Of a stretch of DNA of 64,000 nucleotides, positions 1 to 8,642 are shown in pieces; position 1 is the stretch's first letter, and every line of letters begins with the position of its first letter. The DNA comes from Campylobacter showae CC57C (GTDB taxonomy: Bacteria > Campylobacterota > Campylobacteria > Campylobacterales > Campylobacteraceae): assembly GCF_000344295.2 (NCBI RefSeq), contig NZ_AOTD01000211.1, positions 1-64,000 on the forward strand, read 5' to 3'. The notes under the pieces are model-generated. The model worked only from the letters and a program-made list of their open reading frames with translations, had not been told where the DNA came from and did not search any database. The translations under genes were made by a program, and so were the position numbers.

Positions 1-470
1 CCGAGGCTAAAGCCATCTGTATCGGCGGCGGAAACACATTTGCACTGCTTTACTATCTTTATAAATTTGATTTAGTCGAAGCTATCAGGCAAAGAGTGGA
101 GGCGGGAGTGCCGTATTTTTGCTGGAGGGCGGGCGCAAACGTCGCGGGAAGCACGATGATGACGACAAACGATATGCCTATCATCATGCCAAAAAGCTTT
201 GACGCGTTAAATATCTTCCCGCACCAGATAAATCCGCATTTTATAAGTGGCAAGATCGCCGGACACAACGGCGAAAGCAGGGAGGAGAGGCTGGAGGAGT
301 TTTTGATAGTAAATCAAAAAAGCCTGATCTACGCGCTACCTGAAGGCACGGCTCTAAGGATAAAGGGCGAAAATGCGACCGTGATGGGTATGGAAAATAG
401 TCCGGTTTTAAAAATGGCGTACCAAAAAGAAACCGAGCTCATAAAGGTTGGAGATAGCTTTAAATTTTAG
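1..470 (+). CDS. pepE: peptidase E (alpha-aspartyl dipeptidase), 5' truncated by window edge
   Basis: C-terminal ~155 residues of a class I glutamine-amidotransferase-fold peptidase (family S51) that cleaves N-terminal Asp dipeptides in the cytosol. The frame is open from base 3. Visible landmarks are GGGNTF near the left edge, AGANVAG at the nucleophile elbow, TTNDMPI with the catalytic Asp, and QINPHF with the catalytic His. In the family the elbow reads W-S-A-G-A-N with Ser as nucleophile (Ser120 in the enterobacterial enzyme). Here the codon at 126-128 is AGG, giving W-R-A-G-A-N, so the protein as read lacks its nucleophile. One base (AGC to AGG) accounts for it. Either an inactive homologue or a base error; the family assignment itself is firm. 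Confidence 0.85.
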   Translation, partial: EAKAICIGGGNTFALLYYLYKFDLVEAIRQRVEAGVPYFCWRAGANVAGSTMMTTNDMPIIMPKSFDALNIFPHQINPHFISGKIAGHNGESREERLEEFLIVNQKSLIYALPEGTALRIKGENATVMGMENSPVLKMAYQKETELIKVGDSFKF

Positions 471-663
471 TCGTTTTCGGTTCGTGGCTCAAATTTCAAA
501 TTTGAAACTGTTTTAGAAGAGCCTTCAAATTTGGATTTGGCATTGATCGGCGACAAAAATAAAAAGATTAAATTTGTCTCGAAACTAGCGCGCAAAACCC
601 AAACGGCGTAAATTTGAGTCAAATTTGAAACAGGAATAAAAAAACAAAACGAAAGGGGACAAA

Positions 664-1971
664 ATGGCTACTGCTAAGCTAATCTGTGCGGTCATAGGCT
701 TGATCGCCGTCGTGTTTTTACTGGTCAAAAAAAGAGAGACCAAAACCGTGCTCATCGGCGTGGGACTCGTGCTCTGCGTCATCTGTCTAAATCCGCTCGG
801 AGCGCTTGAGAGCTTTACGAAGTCGATGACTTCGGCCGGCCTTATCAAGGCGATTTGCGCCAGCATGGGCTTTGCTTACGTTATGAAGGTGACTAAGTGC
901 GACCAGCACTGGGTTTTGCTACTTACCAAGCCGATGAAAAATATCGGATTTTTGCTGATTCCGGCTACATTCGTGCTGACTTATTTTATCAACATCGCGA
1001 TACCGTCGGCTGCGGGCTGCTCGGCTGCGGTGGGAGCTACGATGATACCGCTTTTGATGGCCTCTGGCGTACGTCCTGCGATGGCGGGAGCTGCGGTATT
1101 TGCCGGTACGTTTGGCGGCGTGCTAAGCCCCGGCTCTGCGCACAACATTTTTGTAACCGACATGGTTAAGAAGACAAACGAAGCCTACACCGTCCAAGAC
1201 GTCATCAGCGTACAGTTTCCAAACGCCGTAGCCGCTGGTATCGTCGTTTTGATCGTGATTAGTTTGACGGCGATTATCTTTAAAGATTATCAAAAAGGGC
1301 AGGATTTTTCGCCTAAATCTACAAGCAATTCCGGCGAAGCGACGCAGACGAAGGTAAATTTGCTGTTTGCTCTAGCGCCTCTCATCCCGCTAGTTATCCT
1401 AGTCGTCGGCGGTACGGGCCTAAATAAAATCTCATGGCTAGCATGGACGAAGATGGGCGTGGCCGAGGCTATGATTCTTGGCGCTATCATCGCGGTTTTC
1501 ATCACGTGGACGAGCCCGGAAAAGATCACCAAGGAGTTTTTTAACGGTATGGGTAGCGCCTACGCTGAGGTCATGGGTATCATCATCGCCGCCGGCGTTT
1601 TCGTCGCGGGTTTAAAGGCGTGCGGCGCGATCGATGCGGTCACCGAGTGGCTAAAGCACTCTCAGGATTTCGTACGCTACGGCGGTACGTTCGTACCGTA
1701 TCTCATGGGTACGGTTACGGGCTCGGGCGACGCCGCTACTATGGCGTTCAACCAAGCTATCACCATTCACGCCTCAGACCTTGGCTTTGCGCAGGATAAA
1801 CTAGGCATGGCCGCTGCGATCTCAGGCGCTCTAGGCCGCTCGTCGTCTCCTATCGCTGGTGCAGCGATCGTGTGCGCGGGTCTAGCTATGGTTAGCCCGG
1901 TTGAGATAGCTAAGCGAACGGCTCCTGCGATGGCGATAGCCGTGTGCGTCATAGCATTTTTTATGCTCTAA
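664..1971 (+). CDS. dcuC: anaerobic C4-dicarboxylate transporter, DcuC family
   Basis: 435-residue polytopic inner-membrane protein, about 12 hydrophobic segments, the usual DcuC length. Glycine/alanine-rich re-entrant-type segments are seen around residues 115-160 (IPSAAGCSAAVGATMIPLL, then FGGVLSPGSAHN) and again near 350-400 (GSGDAATMAFN, GRSSSPIAGAA), the inverted-repeat pattern of this superfamily. Members exchange fumarate or aspartate for succinate, or export succinate, during fumarate respiration, which fits the fumarate reductase operon at 12.3-15.8 kb. The ATG is preceded by AAAGGGGAC. Not in an operon; a hairpin follows. Substrate direction cannot be read from sequence. Confidence 0.85.
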   Translation: MATAKLICAVIGLIAVVFLLVKKRETKTVLIGVGLVLCVICLNPLGALESFTKSMTSAGLIKAICASMGFAYVMKVTKCDQHWVLLLTKPMKNIGFLLIPATFVLTYFINIAIPSAAGCSAAVGATMIPLLMASGVRPAMAGAAVFAGTFGGVLSPGSAHNIFVTDMVKKTNEAYTVQDVISVQFPNAVAAGIVVLIVISLTAIIFKDYQKGQDFSPKSTSNSGEATQTKVNLLFALAPLIPLVILVVGGTGLNKISWLAWTKMGVAEAMILGAIIAVFITWTSPEKITKEFFNGMGSAYAEVMGIIIAAGVFVAGLKACGAIDAVTEWLKHSQDFVRYGGTFVPYLMGTVTGSGDAATMAFNQAITIHASDLGFAQDKLGMAAAISGALGRSSSPIAGAAIVCAGLAMVSPVEIAKRTAPAMAIAVCVIAFFML

Positions 1972-1992
1972 ATTTACGGAGTCAAATTTGAT

Positions 1993-2015
1993 AAAGTCGG
2001 CGCCTTGCCGACTTT
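1993..2015 (+). terminator. hairpin after dcuC
   Basis: Perfect 9-bp stem AAAGTCGGC / GCCGACTTT with a 5-nt loop, 22 bases after the dcuC stop. The T-run that follows is poor, so it may be a weak or factor-assisted terminator. Confidence 0.55.
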
Positions 2016-2156
2016 GCATTTGCCGGGGCGACGCCTGTCGTCCTGGCTCATGATTTGGTTTTTGCGAGAGATGTTCATACGTGCAGCTTGCCGCTAAAAT
2101 TTAAGGCTAAAACAGCAAATTTTCCCATCAAATTTACCGCACAAAGGTGGTCAATG

Positions 2157-2729
2157 TTATTTTTGAGTAAATTCTTTATAGCGGTCGCAGGCTAGCTCCG
2201 GCTCCATATCGCACGCTTTTTTGAGGTATTTTTCAGCCGCATTTGCGTCCTCTTTGGCGCCTCGTCCTTGCGCGTATAGATTGCCTAGGTTGTAGCATCC
2301 GCCGCCGTTACCCATCTCGCAGGCTTTGGCGTAAAATTCGCTTGCTTTTACGTGGTCTTGCTCGACGCCGCGCCCGTTTGCGTAGGCAAAGCCCAAATTT
2401 GAACAACCCGCTTCATCGCCCATATCGCAGGCCTTTGCGTAAAGCTGGGCGGCTTTTTTGCTATCCTGCGCCACGCCGTTGCCGTTGCCATATAAAAAGC
2501 CCAAATTTGAGCAGCCTGCACCGCTGCCTAGCTCGCACGCCTTTGAGTAGAGCTCTGCCGCTTTTTGATAGTCTTGCGCGGCTCCGTTTCCCGCGTTATC
2601 GTATAAAACTCCAAGCTCGTAGCAGCTTGCGCCGTTTCCGTCGTCGCACTCTTTTTGTAGCGCGTTTATATCGGCGCCGACAGCCAAAACCGAAGCGGCG
2701 ATCAGCGGTAAAAATATCTTTTTCATCAA
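2157..2729 (-). CDS. secreted Sel1-repeat protein, Hcp-like (cysteine-rich)
   Basis: 190 residues with a signal peptide (MMKKIFLPLIAASVLAVGA) and about four 36-residue Sel1-like repeats of the form A-A-x-x-Y-x-K-A-C-x-x-G-x-x-x-G-C-x-N-L-G. Each repeat carries a Cys pair placed as in the Helicobacter cysteine-rich proteins (Hcp), whose repeats are each locked by one disulfide in the periplasm. Hcp proteins are said to bind peptidoglycan fragments or beta-lactams, but nothing here shows a ligand. Stands alone between dcuC and pepT. A related, more divergent protein is at 29347-30234. Confidence 0.8.
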   Translation of the reverse strand: MMKKIFLPLIAASVLAVGADINALQKECDDGNGASCYELGVLYDNAGNGAAQDYQKAAELYSKACELGSGAGCSNLGFLYGNGNGVAQDSKKAAQLYAKACDMGDEAGCSNLGFAYANGRGVEQDHVKASEFYAKACEMGNGGGCYNLGNLYAQGRGAKEDANAAEKYLKKACDMEPELACDRYKEFTQK

Positions 2730-2934
2730 ATTTGCTCCTATTTAAATTTGCTTTCACATTTTACGCAAAGCGAGCTTAAATTCGGGCGACTCGGTCAAAT
2801 TTACGGTTCAAATTTGACGTAAATTTGAGCTAGCGCCGTTAAGAGATGGGTCTCGTAAACGTAGATAAAGGTAGTAAGCGGGCGATTGTGATTTGCAAAT
2901 TTGAGAGCGAATTCGCCCTCAAATTTGATTAAAT

Positions 2935-4170
2935 TTACTTCTCGGCTATGATTTTTACGATCTCGCAGATGACGTTGCTGGCCGCTCGTAGCGATTTTAC
3001 CGGCAGATACTCGTAGATGGAGTGAAAGTTGTGCGCGCCGGTAAATAGGTTCGGACACGGTACACCTTTTTCCGAGATGACCGCGCCGTCATATCCGCCT
3101 CGCATCGGGATCACTTTTGGCTCGATATTTAGGCGCGCGTAGGCCTGCTTTGCCGCGACGACGGGCAGGCTGTTTTCGCCGTCCGCAAGGTAGTTAAATA
3201 CGTTTTTGTAGCGGTCTTTTAGGCTGATTTGTACCCTGTGTGCGCCGTAAATTTTAGCAAACGAGTCGGCTAGATCTTGTAAAAACGCTATACGCTGCGC
3301 GTATTTCGCCTCATTAAATTCGCGAACATCGAGCTTTAGCACGGTCTTTGCGCTGTTGCCAGATAGCTCCTTAACCCAGTAGTAGCCCTCGACGCCGTCG
3401 GTGTATTCGGGTGCTTCGCCGCCGGGTAGCATCGAGATAAATTTGTGCGCAAGCAGCAAGGAGTTTACGAGCTTGCCCTTGGCGTTCATCGGGTGCGCGG
3501 ACTGTCCGATAAAGGTCACGACCGCGTCGCCTGCGTTCCAGTTTTGGTAAATTAGCTCGCCGATACCGCAACAGTCTAGGCAGTAAGCAAAATCGGCCTT
3601 TATCTCCGAGATATCAAGCGCTTTGGCTCCGCGCAGGCCTTGCTCCTCGTCGGGCAAAAAGCCAAACGTCACGTCGCCGTGCTCGATCTGCGGGTTTTGT
3701 ACGAAAAACTGCGCGGCGTTTACGATGGCGGCGATCGCAGCCTTGTCATCCGCACCTAGCAGGCTGGTGCCATCAGTCACGATGAGGTCGTCTCCGACGT
3801 AATTGGCAAGCTCTGGGAATTCGCTTTGTTTTAGCGCTATGCCTAGTTCTTTGTTTAGCGTGATGTCGCCGCCCTCGTAGTGCACGATTTGCGCTTTCGT
3901 GTCGTTTTTTTGCTCCGCGCTCGTGTCAAGGTGTGCAAAAAACGCCACGGAGGGCAGATTGTTAGAGGAATTTGACGGCAAAACAGCCGTAGTTATGGCG
4001 TTTTCTCGTCTTTTTATATTTTGCAGGCCAAGCTCTTTTAGCTCGCTTTCTATCAGCTTTGCTAGATCGTGCTCGGTTGGATTAGATGGCATGATGCCTG
4101 CCGCGCCCGCTTCGCGGTTTGTCGTTGTGTTGATCTTTGTATAGCGTAAAAATCTCTCGACTATGTCCAT
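2935..4170 (-). CDS. pepT: peptidase T (aminotripeptidase)
   Basis: 411-residue cytosolic M20 zinc metallopeptidase that removes the N-terminal residue of tripeptides. Metal-ligand and catalytic motifs appear in family order: AHLDTS (His and Asp), TDGTSLLGADDKAA (bridging Asp), LPDEEQG (the catalytic Glu pair), YCLDCCG and the C-terminal GAHNFHS His. The dimerisation domain lies between about residues 205 and 315. Length is normal. Monocistronic, start ATG with AGGAGCAAAC upstream. It probably feeds amino-acid catabolism in this asaccharolytic organism. Confidence 0.92.
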   Translation of the reverse strand: MDIVERFLRYTKINTTTNREAGAAGIMPSNPTEHDLAKLIESELKELGLQNIKRRENAITTAVLPSNSSNNLPSVAFFAHLDTSAEQKNDTKAQIVHYEGGDITLNKELGIALKQSEFPELANYVGDDLIVTDGTSLLGADDKAAIAAIVNAAQFFVQNPQIEHGDVTFGFLPDEEQGLRGAKALDISEIKADFAYCLDCCGIGELIYQNWNAGDAVVTFIGQSAHPMNAKGKLVNSLLLAHKFISMLPGGEAPEYTDGVEGYYWVKELSGNSAKTVLKLDVREFNEAKYAQRIAFLQDLADSFAKIYGAHRVQISLKDRYKNVFNYLADGENSLPVVAAKQAYARLNIEPKVIPMRGGYDGAVISEKGVPCPNLFTGAHNFHSIYEYLPVKSLRAASNVICEIVKIIAEK

Positions 4171-4306
4171 GTTTGCTCCTAAATTTGAGATAAAATTTAT
4201 GAAATTATACTATCTTTTAATTAAGCTTAAAATAAAATTTTAATATTTTCGGGCAAGTTTAAAATTTAATCGGTATAATTCGCAAACCAAATTTAAAGGA
4301 GCAAAA

Positions 4307-5017
4307 ATGCGAAATTTACGCTACGTAAGCGACTTTTCGGACTTTCATCAGGTTTTTTCGGCTACGCTGGGCAAGATGGCGACCGTGCAAAATAGATTTG
4401 CAGATATCGTCGGTAACCTCGACTGGAACGTTGATTTTGATCGATGCGAGATAGCTTTCGGCGATCAAATTTACAAGATACAGTTTATCGGCAGCGAGTC
4501 GGATGTGAGCGACACATGGCTGTGGGGATTTGCCAATCAAAGCGGCCTTAGCCCCGAGGCGACGGCGTTTTCGCACGAGATTTTACGCGCGGGACGAGAG
4601 TGGGGTTTACAGGCTTTTAGCGAACCTAGCTTTGAGCTTGATGAGATGCTTAACGGGCATAATCTATCCATCGCCGCGTGCGGAGTGGCGGGCGAAAATT
4701 TATGCTACTACGGTTGCGAGTACGATAAGGGCTGCGCGTTTGTAGCGATCATGGATGTGCCGGCTTCGGTTTTTGAGCCTCTTGGCGCGCACGAGTTTGT
4801 CAAAACAGCAAGTAGCTGCATACAAAATCACGACGTAGATCACAAAATTTTTATCAAAAGTTTTTTGGAATTTAACGGGGTCAAATTTGATGAAAACGTT
4901 GAAAAGGGTGGACTTTTTAAGAAAGCGAAAGACGAAATCGTCGCTAAATTTGACAAAGAGCTTTTGATCAAATTTGACGACAAGGGTAGGATTTCGGGGT
5001 TTAAGTATGAATTTTAA
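4307..5017 (+). CDS. DUF6882-like protein of unknown function
   Basis: 236 residues, no signal peptide or membrane segment. The central stretch (YKIQFIGSESDVSDTWLWG, followed by a helical part and CYYGCEYDKG) is what I recall from the DUF6882 family, whose function is unknown. The C-terminal ~60 residues are rich in Lys/Asp/Phe and look degenerate. Good ribosome site (AAAGGAGCAAAA before ATG). Monocistronic between pepT and the symporter. The family name is from memory and moderately sure. Confidence 0.6.
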   Translation: MRNLRYVSDFSDFHQVFSATLGKMATVQNRFADIVGNLDWNVDFDRCEIAFGDQIYKIQFIGSESDVSDTWLWGFANQSGLSPEATAFSHEILRAGREWGLQAFSEPSFELDEMLNGHNLSIAACGVAGENLCYYGCEYDKGCAFVAIMDVPASVFEPLGAHEFVKTASSCIQNHDVDHKIFIKSFLEFNGVKFDENVEKGGLFKKAKDEIVAKFDKELLIKFDDKGRISGFKYEF

Positions 5018-5066
5018 TTTGGGTAGTTTGAGCAAGGCGATGAGCTAAAAGCCCACCGCCTTAAAT

Positions 5067-6437
5067 TTACGAATGGAAGTGAAACTCGTCCGGGTGATCG
5101 AGGGCGTAGCGGAATTTCTCCATATCTACTTTTTTATCCCAGATCGAGATGATTAGGCAGCCTACGGCGTTGCCGCAGAGGTTTCCGACCGCACGCATCT
5201 CGGACATAAATTTATCCACACCAAGCAGCACCGCAACCGTAACGACCGGGATACCTGCACTAGGAAGCGCGGCAAGCGTACCGGCAAGTATGATAAATCC
5301 GGAGCCCGTGACGCCGACCGCGCCCTTGCTCGTTACCATCAATATGACTAGAATTTGTATCAAATGCTCGACCGTTAGTGGGATACCGAAGGCTTGAGCG
5401 AGGAAAATAACGCTAAGCGATAGGTAGATGTTCGTGCAGTCGAGGTTAAACGAATATCCAGTCGGTATGATGAGCCCTACTGCGCCCCTGTGGATGCCTG
5501 CTGCTTCGAGCTTTTGCATGAGCGGAGCTAGCGCGGTCTCTGAGGAGCTCGTCGCAAATACGATCAGGACTTCTTTTGCGATGAAGCGCATAAATTTAAA
5601 GATATTGACCTTCGCAAAATAGCAAATTATACCCAGAACGACGAATATAAAAAATAAGCTTGCAATCGCCATAACGAAAAGTAGCTCAAGCATACCCAAA
5701 AGCGAGTTAATGCCGAATTTACCGATCAAAAATGCCATCGCGGAAAACGCCGCAACCGGGCTAAATAGCATCAAAATCGTAAGCAGTTTTAGCACCCAGT
5801 GCTGAATTATCTCAAGCGGTTTTAGGATCTTCTTTTTATAGTCGTGCTTTAAAAACGAGATCGCAACAGCCGTAACGATTGCCAAAAATAGTACTTGAAG
5901 CGTGTTTGATTTGATAAACGGATCAAGCAAATGCACATAAGGTAAAATGCCGTCAACCGGTACCGCGCCGCGCAAAATATGAAGCGTATGCGTTAAAATT
6001 CCGCTATTTGCGTCTATATTTGAGGCTTGGCTTGTAAATTTTTCTACGCTAGAGGCATCAAGCTGCGTGTAGTCAAGGTGCATATCGTGACCCGGTTTTA
6101 GCGTCTCACCAAAGATTATTCCCACAGCAAGCGCTAGCGTGCTCACAACTTCAAAGTAAATAAATCCTTTAAGTCCGATGGAGCCTAGTTCCTTCATACT
6201 CTCAAGTCCGATGATACCTGAGACGATCGTGAGGAAAATGATCGGTCCGATGAGGGCTTTTAAAGCTTTGATAAAGTAGTCGATGCCCGGCTTGCTCGCG
6301 ATGCCTAGATCCGGGAAGATCATGCCGACCGCGATACCGGCGATGATGCCGAAAACCACCCAAAACGCTAGGTTGGTAAACATTCTAATAAGAAAAGGTT
6401 TTTGCGGTTTTGCCGCGTTTGAAACGCTTGGGTTCAA
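5067..6437 (-). CDS. dctA: dicarboxylate/amino acid:cation symporter (DAACS family)
   Basis: 456-residue inner-membrane sodium- or proton-coupled carrier of the GltP/DctA fold. The serine-rich re-entrant loop is plain (FATSSSETALAPLMQKLEAAG, with the hallmark SSS run), as is the substrate/cation loop PTGYSFNLDCTNIYLS and the second hairpin region GVTGSGFIILAGTL. DctA takes up succinate, fumarate and malate; GltP takes glutamate/aspartate, and the sequence alone does not settle which. Its C-terminus MRAVGNLCGNAVGCLIISIW matches the N-x-x-G-N-A pattern. Monocistronic. With dcuC it gives the cell two routes for C4-dicarboxylates. Confidence 0.85.
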   Translation of the reverse strand: MNPSVSNAAKPQKPFLIRMFTNLAFWVVFGIIAGIAVGMIFPDLGIASKPGIDYFIKALKALIGPIIFLTIVSGIIGLESMKELGSIGLKGFIYFEVVSTLALAVGIIFGETLKPGHDMHLDYTQLDASSVEKFTSQASNIDANSGILTHTLHILRGAVPVDGILPYVHLLDPFIKSNTLQVLFLAIVTAVAISFLKHDYKKKILKPLEIIQHWVLKLLTILMLFSPVAAFSAMAFLIGKFGINSLLGMLELLFVMAIASLFFIFVVLGIICYFAKVNIFKFMRFIAKEVLIVFATSSSETALAPLMQKLEAAGIHRGAVGLIIPTGYSFNLDCTNIYLSLSVIFLAQAFGIPLTVEHLIQILVILMVTSKGAVGVTGSGFIILAGTLAALPSAGIPVVTVAVLLGVDKFMSEMRAVGNLCGNAVGCLIISIWDKKVDMEKFRYALDHPDEFHFHS

Positions 6438-6553
6438 GAGGTGTCCTTTAAAAATTATTAAAAAGGTATTTTAACAAATAAATTTATATAAAAAGATAAA
6501 AATTGCAGCGATTTTGGTCAAATTTTATCCGCCGCCGCAAATTTCATCAAATT

Positions 6554-7048
6554 TTACAAACTCTCTAAAATTTCGATCGAGTTTATCTTATCGCCTTGTC
6601 TGACGCTATCTAGCGTCTTTAGGCTCGGCTCGTCCACGATCTGCCCAAACACCGTATGTACGCCGTCAAGGTGCGGCTGCGCGCTGTGGCAGACGAAAAA
6701 CTGACTGCCGCCCGTGTCGCGACCCGCGTGCGCCATAGATAGCGCTCCGCGTTTATGCTTGTGTTTTTGGCCTACGCACTCGCACTTGATGCGCCAGCCA
6801 GGACCTCCAGTGCCCGTACCGTGCGGGCAGCCACCCTGGATCACGAAATTTGGTATCACGCGGTGGAAATTTAATCCGTCGTAAAAGCCGCTTTTAGCTA
6901 GCTGGGCGAAATTTGTTACCGCTTGCGGTGCTTCGTCGCCGTAGAGCTCGAGCTTCATATCGCCTTTTTCGGTGTGGATCACTGCAAATTTGAGCTTAGC
7001 AAGCTCGGCTGCATCGATGTCGTAGATTTTTAGTTCGTCGTTTCTCAT
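6554..7048 (-). CDS. ppiB: cyclophilin-type peptidyl-prolyl cis-trans isomerase
   Basis: 164-residue cytosolic single-domain cyclophilin. Active-site signature residues run [13 protein letters not shown] (catalytic Arg), then GSQFFVC and the late [11 protein letters not shown], all in the expected spacing. It has a short N-terminal extension (about 18 residues) before the barrel begins at [11 protein letters not shown]. Catalyses proline isomerisation in protein folding. Follows the yebC gene on the same strand with a 14-nt gap, so probably co-transcribed. Confidence 0.9.
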   Translation of the reverse strand: MRNDELKIYDIDAAELAKLKFAVIHTEKGDMKLELYGDEAPQAVTNFAQLAKSGFYDGLNFHRVIPNFVIQGGCPHGTGTGGPGWRIKCECVGQKHKHKRGALSMAHAGRDTGGSQFFVCHSAQPHLDGVHTVFGQIVDEPSLKTLDSVRQGDKINSIEILESL

Positions 7049-7062
7049 TTTGTTCCTTAAAT

Positions 7063-7770
7063 TTATTCTATATTTGTATAAACCGCTTGCACGTCGTCGT
7101 CGTCTTCAAGCTTGTCGAGCAGTTTTTCTAGCTCGTTCATTTGCTCTTCGTCTAGGCTTACGGGCGAGTTTGCGATGTATTGCAGGCTAGCTTTTTTGGC
7201 TTCAAGCCCCAGCTTTTCGATACCTTCGCTAAGCGTGCCAAAGCTCGCGTAATCGCCGTAGATATAAAGCACGCCGTCTTCTTCCTCGATCTCGGTTAGA
7301 CCAAAGTCGATGAGCTCTAGCTCGATCTCGTCAAGCTCTTTTGCGGGCATATCAAGCTCGAAAACGCTCTTTCTCGTAAACATGAAATTTAAGCTTCCGC
7401 TAGGCAAAATTTCGCCGCCGTTTTTGCTAAATATCGCCTTGACGTTGGCGACCGTTCGAGTCGGGTTATCAGTAGCGCACTCGACGATGATCTGCACGCC
7501 GTGCGCGCCTTTGCCGTCGTAAAATATCGTCTTGATATCAGCGCTATCCTTGCCGCTAGCGCGTTTTATCGCCGCGTCGATGTTGTCTTTTGGCATATTT
7601 TGCGCCTTGGCCGCTGCTATCGCGGCGCGGAGTTTTGGGTTCATATCAGGCTCTGTGCCGCCTTCTTTAGCAGCCACGGTTATGGCTTTGGCAAGTTTTG
7701 GAAAAACCTTGCTCATCTTGTCCCAGCGCGCTTCCTTTGCGGCACGCCTGTATTCAAACGCTCGTCCCAT
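7063..7770 (-). CDS. yebC: YebC/PmpR-family (TACO1-like) protein
   Basis: 235-residue conserved protein. It opens with [21 protein letters not shown], close to the usual MAGHSKWANIKHRK-type start, then shows [16 protein letters not shown] and [23 protein letters not shown], the strongest YebC signature. Long described as a transcription regulator; the mitochondrial homologue TACO1 and recent bacterial work link the family to relief of ribosome stalling, notably at polyproline. First gene of a two-gene unit with the cyclophilin. Confidence 0.92.
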   Translation of the reverse strand: MGRAFEYRRAAKEARWDKMSKVFPKLAKAITVAAKEGGTEPDMNPKLRAAIAAAKAQNMPKDNIDAAIKRASGKDSADIKTIFYDGKGAHGVQIIVECATDNPTRTVANVKAIFSKNGGEILPSGSLNFMFTRKSVFELDMPAKELDEIELELIDFGLTEIEEEDGVLYIYGDYASFGTLSEGIEKLGLEAKKASLQYIANSPVSLDEEQMNELEKLLDKLEDDDDVQAVYTNIE

Positions 7771-7887
7771 TTCATTCCTTTAAAAATTTTTGCTCAATTA
7801 TATCTAAAAAAATTTTGCATTTTTTTAAAAACACGAGGTTTTGAGCGTATTAGCAAAAAATTTAGCTTTAAGTCCTATAATCCGCGT

Positions 7888-8442
7888 ATGATTTTAAATG
7901 CCCGAAAAGACGACGCCGCGCGCTGCATAGAGCTGTTAAATTTAGCCATGGAGGACATCGCTTTTACGCTTAGCGGCGTGAGCGATCCCGCTAAGAGCGA
8001 TGAAATTTTGCATAAATTTTTCCGCAGCGAGATAAACCGCCTAAGCTACAGCAATGTTTTTGTTTTCAAATTTGACAGCGAGATCGCGGGTGCGATTTGC
8101 GCTTACGACGGAGGAGAGATCGAAACGCTAGATGGACCCATTAGGGAGCATTTGCGGATGCTTGGTTCAAGCGAATTTCCGCAGACGGAGTGCTTTGCGG
8201 ACGAGCTATATATTGATAGTCTTGCCGTGGACGAGAGATTTCGAGGACGAGGTATCGCAAAAGAGCTAATCAAATTTATCTTTACCCTCGCGTCAAAACG
8301 AAATATCAAAAAAGTAGCCCTCATCGTCGATGAGAAAAAGCCCAAAACCATGGCTTTTTACGAGCGCTTGGGCTTTAAAACCGATTGCGAAATGTTCATA
8401 AATTCTCACAAATACTATCATATGACAAAGGAGATAGGATGA
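7888..8442 (+). CDS. GNAT-family N-acetyltransferase
   Basis: 184 residues using the ATG at 7888; the frame is open further upstream but without coding character and antisense to yebC. Motif A of the GNAT fold is clear: DSLAVDERFRGRGIAKELI (the R-G-R-G-I-A acetyl-CoA pyrophosphate loop), followed by motif B around NIKKVALIVDEKKPKTMAFYER and the usual YERLGFK. Substrate unknown. Its stop overlaps the copZ start by 4 bases (ATGA), so it is translationally coupled to the copper genes. Confidence 0.85.
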   Translation: MILNARKDDAARCIELLNLAMEDIAFTLSGVSDPAKSDEILHKFFRSEINRLSYSNVFVFKFDSEIAGAICAYDGGEIETLDGPIREHLRMLGSSEFPQTECFADELYIDSLAVDERFRGRGIAKELIKFIFTLASKRNIKKVALIVDEKKPKTMAFYERLGFKTDCEMFINSHKYYHMTKEIG

Positions 8443-8642
8443 CTAAATTTAAGGTTGCTAATATCCACTGCGAAAACTGCGCAAACACCATAAAAAACGC
8501 TCTTGGCGACGAATACGGCGAGATAAAGGTCGATCTTAGCGTAGAGCCGAGGGTCGTGAGCGTAAATTTAGACGGCAAGGACGAGGCGAAATTTAAAGAG
8601 GAGCTGGATGATTTGGGATTTAGCGTCATAGGGAAAATTTGA
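8439..8642 (+). CDS. copZ: copper chaperone-like heavy-metal-associated protein
   Basis: 67-residue ferredoxin-like HMA domain with the metal-binding motif H-C-E-N-C near residue 8-12, the family's normal size. It would carry Cu(I) to the neighbouring P-type ATPase. Start ATG follows AAAGGAGATAGG; it overlaps the acetyltransferase by 4 nt and the ATPase start by 1 nt (TGATG). Confidence 0.85.
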   Translation: MTKFKVANIHCENCANTIKNALGDEYGEIKVDLSVEPRVVSVNLDGKDEAKFKEELDDLGFSVIGKI

